From Agrobacterium tumefaciens (GTDB lineage: Bacteria; Pseudomonadota; Alphaproteobacteria; Rhizobiales; Rhizobiaceae): a stretch of 64,000 nucleotides of DNA. Location: positions 1,860,001 to 1,924,000 of the forward strand of contig CP048469.1 of the NCBI GenBank assembly GCA_025559845.1, in the 5' to 3' direction. This document shows positions 39,203 through 48,317 of the stretch, piece after piece; positions within the stretch are counted from its first letter, which is position 1, and every line of letters begins with the position of its first letter. Under the pieces are notes generated by a model, which worked only from the letters and a program-made list of their open reading frames with translations, had not been told where the DNA came from and did no database searches. A program made the translations under genes and the position numbers.

Positions 39203-40027
39203 TCAGACGGTGAAGATCTTCTCGCGCAGCAACTCCCAGGTTGCCTGATCAGGAGCAAGCAGCAGCCCGCCATCGACATGGCTCGGCAGATAAGCCGAAC
39301 CGTCCAGACGCGCCGCATAGGCGCCGGCTTCCTGCGAAATCAGCGTACCCGCCAGGTGATCCCAGGGCATCAGCTTGTTGTACATCAGGAAGTGCATGTG
39401 ACCGCCGCAGAACAGGCGATATTCATGCGCCGCGCAACGATAGCTGGTGAACAGGCGCACATCGGCGAGGTTCAGCAGCACCTTGCGACGAGTTTCGATA
39501 TCGAAATAGCCGGTATTGGCAATGCCGATCATCTGCGACAGCTCAGGCGCCGGGACGACAGACATCTGCGTCTGTGCACCGTCTGCGCTGCAGAGCCACG
39601 CGCCGGAGCCCTTCTCGGCAATCACCCAGTCATTGCCCATCGGATCGAAGATAAGGCCGGCAATGGTCTCGCCCTTGGACACGACGCTCATCATCACGCC
39701 GAAGAGCGGCAGGCCGGATGCGAAATTGTAGGTGCCGTCGATCGGATCGACCACAACAGCAAGATCGGCATCGGCGATTTTGCCAAGCAGCGACGCGTCC
39801 GCCGCAACCGCTTCCTCACCGATAAAGACCGCCTGCGGCATGATCTCTTCGACACGGGCGCGGATCAGGCGTTCAGCAGCCTCATCGGCTTCGGTCACGA
39901 GGTCGATCGCCTCGGTTTTGATACGCACGTCACCATCGCCCAGATTACGGAACCGCGGCAGAATTTCCACCGCCGCCGCTTCCTGAAGCGTGGTGGCAAG
40001 CGCTGCAATGTCGAGTTCGATACTCAT
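39203..40027 (-). CDS. Inositol monophosphatase family protein, copy 1
   Basis: A 274-residue Mg-dependent phosphatase. The metal-binding motifs are GEE (near 66-70), DPIDGTYNF and, near the C-terminus, MPWDHLAG. The family hydrolyses inositol monophosphates, histidinol phosphate or 3'-phosphoadenosine nucleotides; the substrate here is not determinable. ATG at 40027 lies 10 nt from AGGAAGG; the ATG at 40036 would be next to it. It follows its paralogue by 28 bp in the ttcA operon. Confidence 0.88.
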   Translation of the reverse strand: MSIELDIAALATTLQEAAAVEILPRFRNLGDGDVRIKTEAIDLVTEADEAAERLIRARVEEIMPQAVFIGEEAVAADASLLGKIADADLAVVVDPIDGTYNFASGLPLFGVMMSVVSKGETIAGLIFDPMGNDWVIAEKGSGAWLCSADGAQTQMSVVPAPELSQMIGIANTGYFDIETRRKVLLNLADVRLFTSYRCAAHEYRLFCGGHMHFLMYNKLMPWDHLAGTLISQEAGAYAARLDGSAYLPSHVDGGLLLAPDQATWELLREKIFTV

Positions 40028-40055
40028 GGGCGTCATCCTTCCTGTGGTCTTGAAT

Positions 40056-40883
40056 TTATAAGGCAGCAATTTCCCGGCGCAGCATTCTCCAGCTCTCCTT
40101 GTCAGGCGCGGACAGAATGCCACCGGTGATGTCTCCGGGACGATATGGGGTATTGTCGAAACGGGCCGTGTACCCACCCGCTTCCTGGTGAACGAGCACG
40201 CCGGCCAGATGATCCCAGGGCATCAGCTTCTCGTGACCTATGAAGTGCAGCTTGCCGGTGGAAACCAGCCAATATTCATGCGCCGAGCAGTTCAGCGAGA
40301 GCGCCATCTTGGTCTTCGCCATATTGGCCGCGATCACCGGACGCCGATCGATGTGGCTGTGCCCCCAGGAGAAGATACCGACCATATCCGAAAGCGGTAC
40401 CGGATCGGCGACCTTGAGCTTTGCCCGCGTACCGTTTTTCCGCGTGAGGTAAGCCCCCTCGCCTTTGACGGCGATGATGGTGTCGGCCATGACGGGATCG
40501 TGGATGATGCCGGCAACGGTTTCACCCTTGACGGTCACCGCCAGCAAGGTTCCAAAGGCAGGAAAGCCGGACGCGTAATTGAACGTGCCGTCTATGGGGT
40601 CAATGACGAAGGCAAGTGGCGCATCGGCTAGCGCCGGAACAGCGGACTTGTCCGCATCATAGGCTTCTTCACCCACGATATGCGCCTTCGGGAAGCGCGC
40701 CAGCAGTGCCGCTGTAATCCGTTTTTCAGCGAGAAGATCGGCCTCCGTCACAAGATCCACAGCCGACGACTTTTCCGAGATCGCTCCGGCGCTCAGGTTT
40801 CGGAAACGGGGAAGAATTTCTTCCGCGCCGACAGCGGCAACAGTGGAAACGAGAAAGTCGAGGTCGGAATCAGAAAGTGGCAT
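40056..40883 (-). CDS. Inositol monophosphatase family protein, copy 2
   Basis: A 275-residue paralogue of the downstream gene. Both share EILPRFRNL near the start, AVDLVTEAD (DLVTEAD in copy 1), GEE, DPIDGTFNY and LMPWDHLAG, so they arose by tandem duplication and then diverged well beyond recent copies. The metal ligands are kept in both. It lies 12 bp after ttcA, so ttcA and the two phosphatases probably form one operon. The substrate is unknown. Confidence 0.88.
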   Translation of the reverse strand: MPLSDSDLDFLVSTVAAVGAEEILPRFRNLSAGAISEKSSAVDLVTEADLLAEKRITAALLARFPKAHIVGEEAYDADKSAVPALADAPLAFVIDPIDGTFNYASGFPAFGTLLAVTVKGETVAGIIHDPVMADTIIAVKGEGAYLTRKNGTRAKLKVADPVPLSDMVGIFSWGHSHIDRRPVIAANMAKTKMALSLNCSAHEYWLVSTGKLHFIGHEKLMPWDHLAGVLVHQEAGGYTARFDNTPYRPGDITGGILSAPDKESWRMLRREIAAL

Positions 40884-40895
40884 GGAGGATCTTTT

Positions 40896-41804
40896 TCATA
40901 AGGGAGGGTGGGCCTCCCTACGCTCCTGATGTGACGGCTCGGTGACAGCAAGCGCCGAAAAGTCGAAAAGCTTCGGATCGAGCAGATGTGACGGGTTCAC
41001 GTGCGCAAGCGCCCGCAACATCACATCCTTGCGGCCCGGCATACGCCGCTCGATATCCGCCAGCATGTCCTTCATGGCATTACGCTGCAACCCGTCCTGC
41101 GAACCGCAAAGGTCGCAGGGAATGATCGGGAATTCCATGGCAGCGGCAAACTTCGCCATGTCGTCCTCGGCGCAATAGGCAAGCGGCCGCAGCACCATCA
41201 GGTCGCCTTCGTCATTCATCAGCTTGGCGGGCATGCCCGCAAGCCGGCCGCCATGGAAGAAATTCATGAAGAAGGTTTCGAGAATGTCTTCGCGGTGATG
41301 GCCGAGCAGCAACGCGTCACAGCCCTCCTCGCGGGCAATGCGGTAGAGATTGCCACGCCGCAACCGCGAACAGAGCGAACAGTAGGTTCCGCCCTGCGGA
41401 ACCTTTTCCTTCACGACGGAATAGGTGTCGCGATATTCGATACGGTGCGGCACGCCGATCCCGGTGAGGTACTCGGGCAGAACGTGCTTGGGGAAATTCG
41501 GTTGCCCCTGATCCAGATTGCAGGCGATCAACTCGACCGGCAGAAGACCGCGCCACTTCAGATCCAGCAGCAGCGCCAGCAGGCCATAGCTGTCCTTGCC
41601 GCCGGATAGCCCGACGAGCCAGCGTTTCTGACCCTTCAGCATGTCGAAGTCTTCGAAGGCCTGTCGCACGTTCCGGAGCAAGCGCTTGCGCAGCTTGTTG
41701 AACGAGACGGAACTCGGCGCGTTGGCAAACAGCGGATGCGAGCCGTTTTGCTCTCCGGTCAGATCCTGATCCGGCATATCATCGATGCTCGTGATAATGT
41801 TCAT
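40896..41804 (-). CDS. ttcA: tRNA 2-thiocytidine(32) synthetase TtcA
   Basis: A 302-residue PP-loop ATPase. The loop is SGGKDS (67-72), and two CxxC motifs (Cys142/145 in YCSLC, Cys230/233 in CDLC) hold the [4Fe-4S] cluster that TtcA needs. It thiolates C32 of certain tRNAs, so it depends on the SUF system encoded in the same window. ATG at 41804 is taken; a GTG nine codons earlier is possible. It is first in a likely operon with two inositol-phosphatase genes. Confidence 0.93.
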   Translation of the reverse strand: MNIITSIDDMPDQDLTGEQNGSHPLFANAPSSVSFNKLRKRLLRNVRQAFEDFDMLKGQKRWLVGLSGGKDSYGLLALLLDLKWRGLLPVELIACNLDQGQPNFPKHVLPEYLTGIGVPHRIEYRDTYSVVKEKVPQGGTYCSLCSRLRRGNLYRIAREEGCDALLLGHHREDILETFFMNFFHGGRLAGMPAKLMNDEGDLMVLRPLAYCAEDDMAKFAAAMEFPIIPCDLCGSQDGLQRNAMKDMLADIERRMPGRKDVMLRALAHVNPSHLLDPKLFDFSALAVTEPSHQERREAHPPL

Positions 41805-41867
41805 GATTAGCTCGCTTGGCTTGCCCGCCACCTTTGATGCTCGAAATGCCTGTATATGCCGGGAAGA

Positions 41868-42797
41868 TCAAGCCCCGAACACGGACCAGCCGGTTTTTGT
41901 CGCCAGCATTTCCAGCGCAACTGAACCCAGCGCCGAATTGCCGACCTTGTTGAGACCCGGCGACCAGACGGCAATCGACGCCTTGCCCGGCGCCACCGCG
42001 AGAATACCGCCGCCAACACCGCTCTTGCCCGGCAGGCCGACATGATAGGCGAAATCGCCCGAACCGTCATAATGGCCGCAGGTCAGCATCAGCGCATTGA
42101 TCCGTCGGGCCCGACGATCGGAAACGACAGTGTGCCCGGTCAACGGGTTGCGCCCGTGGTTTGCCAGAAACAGCCCGGCACGGGAAAGCTGCGAGCAGCT
42201 CATGGCCAGCGCGCACTGATGGAAATAGACACCCAGCGTATAGTCCACCGGATGATGGATATTGCCAAACGAACGCATGAAATTGGCAAGCGCCATGTTG
42301 CGGAAACCGGTCGCCTGTTCCGACTTCGCCACCGTGTCATCAATGCTGATCGTATCGTCGTCGGCAAGATAACGCACGAAACGCAGGAGTTCACCGATTG
42401 CTTCGCGCGGCTGATGTCCGGCAAGCACGATATCGCTGACGACGATCGCACCCGCATTGACGAAGGGGTTGCGCGGAATGCCATGCTCATGTTCGAGCTG
42501 GACAATGGAATTGAAGGACGAGCCGGACGGTTCGCGGCCAACACGGTTCCAGACTGTCTCCCCCGCCTTGCCGAGCGCCAGCGTCAGCATGAAGACCTTG
42601 GAAATACTCTGGATCGAAAACGGCGCCAAAGCGTCGCCCGCCGTATAGGTCGTGCCATCCACAGTGGTTACGGCAATACCGAACTGCTTCGGGTCGATCT
42701 TGGCCAGTTCGGGAATATAGTCAGCGACTTTCCCCTCGCCCAGCCGCGGCACCATGCTGCCATAGATCGAATCGACGATCGCCTGAATGTCCTGCAT
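41868..42797 (-). CDS. glsA: Glutaminase
   Basis: A 309-residue serine-dependent beta-lactamase-fold glutaminase converting glutamine to glutamate and ammonia. The catalytic pair Ser64-x-x-Lys67 lies in SIQSISKVF, and [18 protein letters not shown] and [11 protein letters not shown] follow as family blocks. ATG at 42797 has AAGG 6 nt upstream. It begins only 22 bp after the rpsD terminator on the same strand, so it needs read-through or a promoter embedded in that terminator region. Homologues are common in rhizobia. Confidence 0.95.
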   Translation of the reverse strand: MQDIQAIVDSIYGSMVPRLGEGKVADYIPELAKIDPKQFGIAVTTVDGTTYTAGDALAPFSIQSISKVFMLTLALGKAGETVWNRVGREPSGSSFNSIVQLEHEHGIPRNPFVNAGAIVVSDIVLAGHQPREAIGELLRFVRYLADDDTISIDDTVAKSEQATGFRNMALANFMRSFGNIHHPVDYTLGVYFHQCALAMSCSQLSRAGLFLANHGRNPLTGHTVVSDRRARRINALMLTCGHYDGSGDFAYHVGLPGKSGVGGGILAVAPGKASIAVWSPGLNKVGNSALGSVALEMLATKTGWSVFGA

Positions 42798-42818
42798 ACC
42801 CAGCCTTCCGCAACAAAC

Positions 42819-42848
42819 AAAAAAGCCGCCCACAAGGGGCGGCTTCTT
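42819..42848 (-). terminator. rpsD terminator
   Basis: On minus, a 9-bp stem AAGCCGCCC/GGGCGGCTT is followed by six T. It sits between rpsD and the glutaminase gene. Confidence 0.85.
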
Positions 42849-42867
42849 GAATAATAAAACCCGACGA

Positions 42868-43485
42868 TTAACGCGAGTAGAATTCGACGACCAGATGCGG
42901 TTCCATGATGACCGGGTACGGAACGTCGGACAGCGAAGGAACGCGAGCGTAGGTCGCAACCATCTTGTTGTGGTCAACTTCGATGTAGTCAGGAACGTCG
43001 CGCTCAGCGAGAGCAACTGCTTCGAGAACGATTGCGAGCTGCTTGGACTTCTGACGAACTTCGATAACGTCGCCCGGCTTGCAACGGTAAGAACCGATGT
43101 TGACGCGAACGCCGTTAACCGTGACGTGGCCATGGTTGATGAACTGGCGCGATGCGAAAACGGTCGGAACGAACTTTGCGCGGTAGACGATGGCGTCCAA
43201 ACGCGACTCGAGCAGGCCGATCAGGTTTTCAGAGGTATCGCCCTTGCGACGGTTTGCTTCGTCGTAGGTTGCGCGGAACTGCTTTTCACGCAGTTCGCCG
43301 TAGTAGCCCTTGAGCTTCTGCTTGGCGCGCAGCTGCGTGCCGAAGTCGCTCATCTTGCCCTTGCGGCGCTGGCCGTGCTGGCCCGGGCCGTATTCGCGGC
43401 GGTTAACCGGGGACTTCGGACGACCCCAGATGTTTTCGCCCATACGGCGGTCAATTTTATACTTAGCCGATTCGCGCTTGCTCAT
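42868..43485 (-). CDS. rpsD: 30S ribosomal protein S4
   Basis: A 205-residue S4. It starts [20 protein letters not shown], has the [13 protein letters not shown] helix and the S4 RNA-binding domain with [11 protein letters not shown] and [10 protein letters not shown]. It is a primary 16S rRNA-binding protein. It stands alone rather than in the alpha operon, as in other Alphaproteobacteria. The leader is about 215 nt long if the promoter at 43708-43734 is right. Confidence 0.98.
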   Translation of the reverse strand: MSKRESAKYKIDRRMGENIWGRPKSPVNRREYGPGQHGQRRKGKMSDFGTQLRAKQKLKGYYGELREKQFRATYDEANRRKGDTSENLIGLLESRLDAIVYRAKFVPTVFASRQFINHGHVTVNGVRVNIGSYRCKPGDVIEVRQKSKQLAIVLEAVALAERDVPDYIEVDHNKMVATYARVPSLSDVPYPVIMEPHLVVEFYSR

Positions 43486-43707
43486 CGTATTTCCTTCTAA
43501 ACAGGTTATGCCGGTCCGTTGCCAAACCGGATTAAGGAAACACGCCCTCCTCTGAGATCCGTTTCAGAACCTCTGACAGGATTCTCACACACGCTTGTGG
43601 AGAAGCCACGGGACATGTCGGTGATGTTGACCGCCGAACGTCAGCTTATAAACTGCAAGGCAGTCAACGAAACACACCGGACATCACTGCCCGGCGTTGG
43701 GGCGGCT

Positions 43708-43734
43708 TCTATAGCTGTTTTACAAATTTGTCAA
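43708..43734 (-). promoter_or_regulatory. rpsD promoter candidate
   Basis: On minus, a perfect -35 TTGACA (43734-43729) is separated by 15 bp from TATAGA (43713-43708). The spacer is short, but both hexamers are good. Confidence 0.45.
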
Positions 43735-43772
43735 ACACGCCATTTTCGTTTTTTTACAGCTCCGCTCTTGAA

Positions 43773-43933
43773 AAGCCGGAAAGGCTTCCTATCTCCCCGT
43801 CGTGATCAGAACTCGGGCCCCTCTGGCGTGTTACCGGACAACACGTGATGTCGAGTTTCTATAGGATGGGGCCACGTTAAGTTCTGATATGCGTTCCCCA
43901 TCCGAAAAGCCAACCTCGTCCGGCTAAAGGTTG
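43773..43933 (+). promoter_or_regulatory. Structured terC leader, possible riboswitch
   Basis: Nested helices: P1 ATCAGAACT/AGTTCTGAT (43805-43813 with 43880-43888), P2 GGCCCC/GGGGCC (43816-43821 with 43868-43873), P3 CGTGTT/AACACG (43827-43832 with 43840-43845). P2 conflicts with GGATGGGG/CCCCATCC (43864-43871 with 43896-43903). Next to the gene, CAACCT (43911-43916) can pair with AGGTTG (43928-43933), hiding the ribosome-binding site, in conflict with AGCC/GGCT (43908-43911 with 43922-43925). A further hairpin is AAGCC-GGAAA-GGCTT (43773-43787). TerC/Alx genes in other bacteria have manganese or pH responsive leaders. Confidence 0.5.
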
Positions 43934-43937
43934 ACTG

Positions 43938-44927
43938 ATGGACTTCCTGTTTCTGGATTTTCTCGGCACCCCCACATGGATGTGGGCGGTTTTCATTTCT
44001 CTCGTTCTCGGCCTTCTGGCCCTTGACCTTGGTGTTCTGCATAAGAATTCCAAGGAAATCGGCATTCGCGAAAGCATGCTGATGTCCAGCTTCTACATCG
44101 CCATCGGCTTGGCCTTCGGCGGCTGGATCTGGTACCAATCCGGTCAACAGTCGGCGATGGAATACGTCACGGGCTTTGTTGTCGAAAAAAGCCTGGCGAT
44201 GGATAACATCTTCATCATCGCCATGATCTTCTCCTATTTCGCCATTCCGCGCCAATACCAGCACCGCGTCCTGCTGTGGGGTATCCTCGGCGTTATCGTA
44301 CTGCGCGGCATCATGATCGCGGCTGGTGCGGCCATCGTCGAAAACTTCCACTGGGTTCTGTATTTCTTCGCGGCTTTCCTTGTCTTCACCGGCCTGAAAA
44401 TGCTGTTTTCGTCCGACCACGATGAAAATGACATTGGCAACAACAAGATCCTGAAATTCCTGCGCAGCCACCTGCCGGTCACCAATGCCCTGCATGGCGA
44501 AAAGTTCTTCGTCAAGGAAACCGATTCGAAGACCGGTAAGCTGAAGACCTTCGTTACGCCGCTGTTCCTGGCGCTTATCATGGTCGAAATTGCTGACCTG
44601 ATCTTCGCAGTCGATTCGATCCCGGCGATTTTCGCGATCACCACCGATCCGTTTATCGTCTATACGTCGAACATCTTCGCAATCCTCGGCCTGCGTGCGC
44701 TCTACTTCGCACTTGCAGCCCTGATGCACCGCTTCGCTTACCTGAAATACGCGCTGGCTGCGGTTCTTGTGTTCGTTGGCTCGAAAATCTTTGTCGCCGA
44801 CATGCTGGGTATCGCCAAGATCCCGCCGGCTCTTTCGCTCGGCGTGACCGTCGCCATTCTGGCGACCGGCATCATCGGTTCGCTGATCGCGACGCGCAAC
44901 GAAGACAAGGTCATCGACAAGGCATAA
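43938..44927 (+). CDS. TerC/Alx-family membrane protein
   Basis: A 329-residue integral membrane protein with eight or nine hydrophobic helices. Diagnostic blocks are LDLGVLHKNSKEI, EKSLAMDNIFIIAMIF and DLIFAVDSIPAIFAITTDPFIVYTSN, whose acidic residues lie within helices. TerC/Alx proteins export or balance manganese and were first named for tellurite resistance. Start at 43938 with AAAGG 7 nt upstream. The leader can fold so as to hide this site. It is divergent from rpsD and ends at a bidirectional terminator. Confidence 0.93.
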   Translation: MDFLFLDFLGTPTWMWAVFISLVLGLLALDLGVLHKNSKEIGIRESMLMSSFYIAIGLAFGGWIWYQSGQQSAMEYVTGFVVEKSLAMDNIFIIAMIFSYFAIPRQYQHRVLLWGILGVIVLRGIMIAAGAAIVENFHWVLYFFAAFLVFTGLKMLFSSDHDENDIGNNKILKFLRSHLPVTNALHGEKFFVKETDSKTGKLKTFVTPLFLALIMVEIADLIFAVDSIPAIFAITTDPFIVYTSNIFAILGLRALYFALAALMHRFAYLKYALAAVLVFVGSKIFVADMLGIAKIPPALSLGVTVAILATGIIGSLIATRNEDKVIDKA

Positions 44928-44931
44928 ATGC

Positions 44932-44955
44932 AAAAGGCGGCGAAAGCCGCCTTTT
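44932..44955. terminator. Bidirectional terminator (terC / ATPase)
   Basis: AAAAGGCGGC-GAAA-GCCGCCTTTT, a 10-bp stem with a tetraloop and T-run, between convergent genes. Confidence 0.9.
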
Positions 44956-44959
44956 CTCA

Positions 44960-46474
44960 TTATTCTGCAGCGAGACTGACGTCTCCATCCGCCGCATCCG
45001 CATCGCCGGGTGCGGTTTTTGCGTCGAGGTCGGGGAAAGCCACGATCCGCTTGCCGGAAAAATCGGCGTGAACGACCACCAGTTCCTTTTCCTCGAAATA
45101 ACCGAGAAGGCGCCGGGCCCGGCGAGCCGAATGGGTGCCGTAAGCACGGGCAATACGGGCGTCAGAGGGACATGGCTCTTCGCCGAGCGCCGCCTTCACC
45201 AACAGCAGGAACACGCCTTGAAGATCGTCGGAAACGCTTTTTGAAAGCTCGAGCGCTGTCTGCCAGTGCTCGCTTGCCGCCATCTCCACATCGACGCCAG
45301 ACCGGGTAATGGCCACCTGACGACGGAATTCGGACAGCGGCATGGGGGTGCCGGCAATACGCCGCATACGGGCGCGCACCAGAAAATCCTGATAAAGCAC
45401 GGCATCGGTACGATAGGCCGATTGCGGATCATCGAGAATTTCCATCAGCACGCCGGCGATCTTCTCTTCCCGCTCCTCGGGGGACATTTCGGGCTGGCTC
45501 GAGCGTGTCTGCTCGGAGGGTGACGTGACGGCTGCCGGCGTCGATCGCGAAAGCTCCGCCAGGATATCCGTTGTCGGGCGCGGCGCAGGCGGCGTACGAC
45601 GAACGACTGGCCGGTTGAATTCCTCCGGATCGGGCGTGAAGATCAGGTCTTCCACATCCTGCGGCGCATCCGGCAGCGGCATCAGCTTCGGTGAGGAGGA
45701 ACGCGCCGAGGTTTCAACCGCACCAATGACGATCGGCAGCGGGCGGCGCGACAAAGCCGGACCAAGAGCAACGAAGTTACCACGCTGCAGATCGCGGAAC
45801 ATTTCCGCCTGACGGCGATCCATGCCGAGAAGATCGGCTGCACGCGCCATGTCGATATCGAGGAAGGTTCGGCCCATCAGGAAGTTCGAGGCTTCAGCCG
45901 CGACGTTCTTGGCAAGCTTGGCGAGGCGCTGTGTGGCGATCACACCGGCAAGTCCACGTTTACGGCCTCGGCACATCAGATTGGTCATGGCGCCAAGCGA
46001 AGCCTTGCGCGCATCTTCCGTAACCTCGCCGCCGACGGATGGCGCAAACATCTGCGCCTCATCCACCACAACGAGAACCGGATACCAGTATTCGCGATCG
46101 GCATCGAACATGCCGTTGAGGAAGGCAGCGGCGGCGCGCATCTGCTGCTCGATATCAAGACCTTCCAGCGTCAGAACGCAGGAAACGCGGTGCTGGCGGA
46201 TACGATTGGCGATACCGGCAAGCTCTGCTTCGGTGCGCTCGCCATCCACGACAATATGCCCGAACTTGTCGGCCAGCGTGACGAAGTCACCTTCCGGGTC
46301 AATGATGACCTGCTGCACCCACGGCGCGGACTGTTCCAGCAGACGACGCAGAAGATGCGACTTTCCGGAACCGGAATTGCCCTGCACCAACAGACGCGTG
46401 GCCAGCAATTCCTCGATATCGAGCTTGGCAGCCTGCCCGCCCGAAAGTGTTCCCATGTCGATGCCGACCTGCAC
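44960..46474 (-). CDS. HerA/DUF87-type ATPase
   Basis: A protein of about 504 residues. Walker A GNSGSGKS is near residue 30 and Walker B VLVVVDEAQMF near residue 135, followed by a threonine/arginine-rich sensor region (VIATQRLAKLAKNVAAEA). A Pro/Ser/Thr-rich linker and a C-terminal winged-helix-like part (about 360-490) follow. It resembles helicase-type ATPases of the HerA/FtsK group that pump DNA. No nuclease partner gene is next to it. GTG at 46474 has AGGGA 8 nt before it; ATG at 46519 would add 15 codons but lacks a site. Confidence 0.82.
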   Translation of the reverse strand: MQVGIDMGTLSGGQAAKLDIEELLATRLLVQGNSGSGKSHLLRRLLEQSAPWVQQVIIDPEGDFVTLADKFGHIVVDGERTEAELAGIANRIRQHRVSCVLTLEGLDIEQQMRAAAAFLNGMFDADREYWYPVLVVVDEAQMFAPSVGGEVTEDARKASLGAMTNLMCRGRKRGLAGVIATQRLAKLAKNVAAEASNFLMGRTFLDIDMARAADLLGMDRRQAEMFRDLQRGNFVALGPALSRRPLPIVIGAVETSARSSSPKLMPLPDAPQDVEDLIFTPDPEEFNRPVVRRTPPAPRPTTDILAELSRSTPAAVTSPSEQTRSSQPEMSPEEREEKIAGVLMEILDDPQSAYRTDAVLYQDFLVRARMRRIAGTPMPLSEFRRQVAITRSGVDVEMAASEHWQTALELSKSVSDDLQGVFLLLVKAALGEEPCPSDARIARAYGTHSARRARRLLGYFEEKELVVVHADFSGKRIVAFPDLDAKTAPGDADAADGDVSLAAE

Positions 46475-46604
46475 TTTACACTTCCCTGCACTGCGAATGG
46501 ATGAAACGCCGACTCTCATGGAGGCCGACCGAACACCCTCTTTAACAAAAAATTAAACGAATAACCCTGCCCATCGCAACAATGCACAGGGAATTGCTGG
46601 TGCT

Positions 46605-47489
46605 TCACACCGCCTTCGGGCGACGGCCAAAGGACAGGCGACGGCCGAAGACGTTGAGCGCCAGGCCACCGACAACCAGCGTGCTGCCGATGATTTCAAG
46701 ACGCGTAATGTGCTCGTCAAAAGCAAAATAGGCGCCGAGGAAACCGACAATCGGCACCAGGAGCGAAAATGGCGCAACCGTTCCGGCAGGATAACGCAGC
46801 AGCAGGAAACTCCAGATGCCCGCTCCCACGATCGTCGCGCCATAAGCCATGTAGATCACCACCAAGCCCGTCATCAGATTGGCACTCGCCATGCCATCGG
46901 CGATGGCCTGCGGGCCTTCGAGCAGCAGCGAGAGGATAACGAGCGGCAACACCGGCACCAGGCTTGTCCAGGCGACAAAGGAGATCGCATTGACCGATCC
47001 GACCTTGCGGTTGACGATATTGCCAATCGCCCAGCTGAACGCAGCGCCAACGCACATCAGAAGCGGGATCATGGCGGCAGCCGTCATCCGCTCCAGGCCA
47101 ATGACGGCAAGACCCGCAAATGCAACGCCGGCACCTGCAATGTGGGACTTCAACGGAATCTCACCCAGCATCGTGACCGCCAGCGCCATGGTAAAAAACG
47201 CCTGAGACTGCATGACCAGCGACGACAGCCCGGCCGGAAGCCCCCATTTAATGGCCGTGTAGAGCAGCCCGAACTGCAAACAGCCCATGACCATGCCGTA
47301 CACGATCATATGGCCCCACGGTACTTTCGGGCGCGGCAGGAAAAACACCAGCGGCACGGCTGCAAACAGATAGCGCAAGGCTGTCAGCAAAAGCGGCGGC
47401 ATGCCCATGACGCCAACCTTGATGACAACAAAATTGAAGCCCCAGAGAAACACGGTAACGAGGGCGAGAAGAATGTGCGGCACTGCCAT
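46605..47489 (-). CDS. EamA/DMT-superfamily permease
   Basis: A 294-residue protein with ten hydrophobic helices in two EamA repeats; the first opens LVTVFLWGFNFVVIKVG and the second begins near PLLMCVGAAFSWAIGNIV. The family (RhaT/YdcZ/EamA) exports amino acids and metabolites such as cysteine-pathway intermediates. The substrate is unknown. The start is ATG at 47489 with a weak ribosome-binding site. It lies 37 bp downstream of the LysE-type gene on the same strand, so the two exporters may be co-transcribed. Confidence 0.88.
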   Translation of the reverse strand: MAVPHILLALVTVFLWGFNFVVIKVGVMGMPPLLLTALRYLFAAVPLVFFLPRPKVPWGHMIVYGMVMGCLQFGLLYTAIKWGLPAGLSSLVMQSQAFFTMALAVTMLGEIPLKSHIAGAGVAFAGLAVIGLERMTAAAMIPLLMCVGAAFSWAIGNIVNRKVGSVNAISFVAWTSLVPVLPLVILSLLLEGPQAIADGMASANLMTGLVVIYMAYGATIVGAGIWSFLLLRYPAGTVAPFSLLVPIVGFLGAYFAFDEHITRLEIIGSTLVVGGLALNVFGRRLSFGRRPKAV

Positions 47490-47526
47490 TGGGATGTCCG
47501 AATTTCAAACCGCCACCGGCGGCATT

Positions 47527-48162
47527 TCAGGAAGCAGCCCTCTTCCAGCCAATTGCCAACAAACCAGCGCCGATCAGCAGACTGCCGCCGGTACGATTGA
47601 CGATGCGCTGAACGTTGGGTTTGCGAATGGTGTTGCGGGCTGCACTTGCCAGCAATCCATAAAGAGCCGCATTGCAGGTGGCAAGCACGAGAAATGTCAC
47701 TTCAAAGATAATCACCTGCGGCAGGAAGGGCAAAGTCGGCACCAGGAACTGCGGCAGGAAAGCGACGAAAAACACGATGCTTTTCGGGTTCAGCGCCGTG
47801 ACGACATAGGCATGCAGGAAGATCTTCAGCGGCCGTTCCCGACCCGTTGCCCCCTCGCCTGCGGCCATTTCACCGCTGACGGGCGCGCGCCAAAGCTTGA
47901 TGCCGAGATAGATAAGATAGGCCGCTCCGACCCACTTCAACCCGGTAAAAAGTGCGGCCGACGTTGCAAGCAGCGCACCAAGCCCGAGCATCGAAGCTGT
48001 CATCGCCGTGAAGTCGCCGAGCGCCACGCCGGTAACCGTTGCCGTGCTCGCCTTGCGACCATGGCCCAAAGCATAGGAAATCACCAACAGGATCGTTGGC
48101 CCAGGAATGGCGAGCATGATGGCGGATGCGGCCACGAAGGCCAGCCAGTTTTCGAGAGGCAT
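47527..48162 (-). CDS. LysE/RhtB-family amino-acid exporter
   Basis: A 211-residue protein with five or six hydrophobic helices. The N-terminal signature is AIPGPTILLVISYALGHGR, and ALNPKSIVFFVAFLPQF is the second conserved block. RhtB-type carriers export homoserine, threonine, lysine or similar compounds. ATG at 48162 has GGGGAG 7 nt upstream, which decides it against the much longer open frame. A long perfect stem-loop lies about 100 bp upstream in its probable leader. Confidence 0.92.
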   Translation of the reverse strand: MPLENWLAFVAASAIMLAIPGPTILLVISYALGHGRKASTATVTGVALGDFTAMTASMLGLGALLATSAALFTGLKWVGAAYLIYLGIKLWRAPVSGEMAAGEGATGRERPLKIFLHAYVVTALNPKSIVFFVAFLPQFLVPTLPFLPQVIIFEVTFLVLATCNAALYGLLASAARNTIRKPNVQRIVNRTGGSLLIGAGLLAIGWKRAAS

Positions 48163-48264
48163 GAGGAAACTCCCCTTGTTGATCGGAGCGAGCAAGCCAT
48201 GGAAACGCCACGCTGGCAAGTGGTCGCCTGCGTGACGGCAGGCGGAAAGAATGCGGCGATCATT

Positions 48265-48302
48265 CGGCCTGCACCGACACCTCTCAGGTGTGGTGCAGGC
48301 CG
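48265..48302. repeat. Long stem-loop upstream of the LysE-type gene
   Basis: A 17-bp stem (CGGCCTGCACC and ACACCT on the left, AGGTGT and GGTGCAGGCCG on the right) with a single bulged G and a 3-nt loop. No T-run follows on either strand, so it is not a usual terminator. Confidence 0.6.
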
Positions 48303-48317
48303 TTGAATGACGCGCCG

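Larger units (their letters stand above)
43486..43937. other. Divergent control region between rpsD and terC
   Basis: No protein gene is seen. The left part is the long leader of rpsD (minus) with its promoter at 43708-43734. The right part, 43773-43933, is the structured leader of terC (plus), annotated separately. Confidence 0.7.

Noticed and set aside
43773..43933. terC leader as a standard yybP-ykoY manganese riboswitch
   Set aside because: The conserved loop bases of that class could not be found, so only an unclassified structured leader is claimed.
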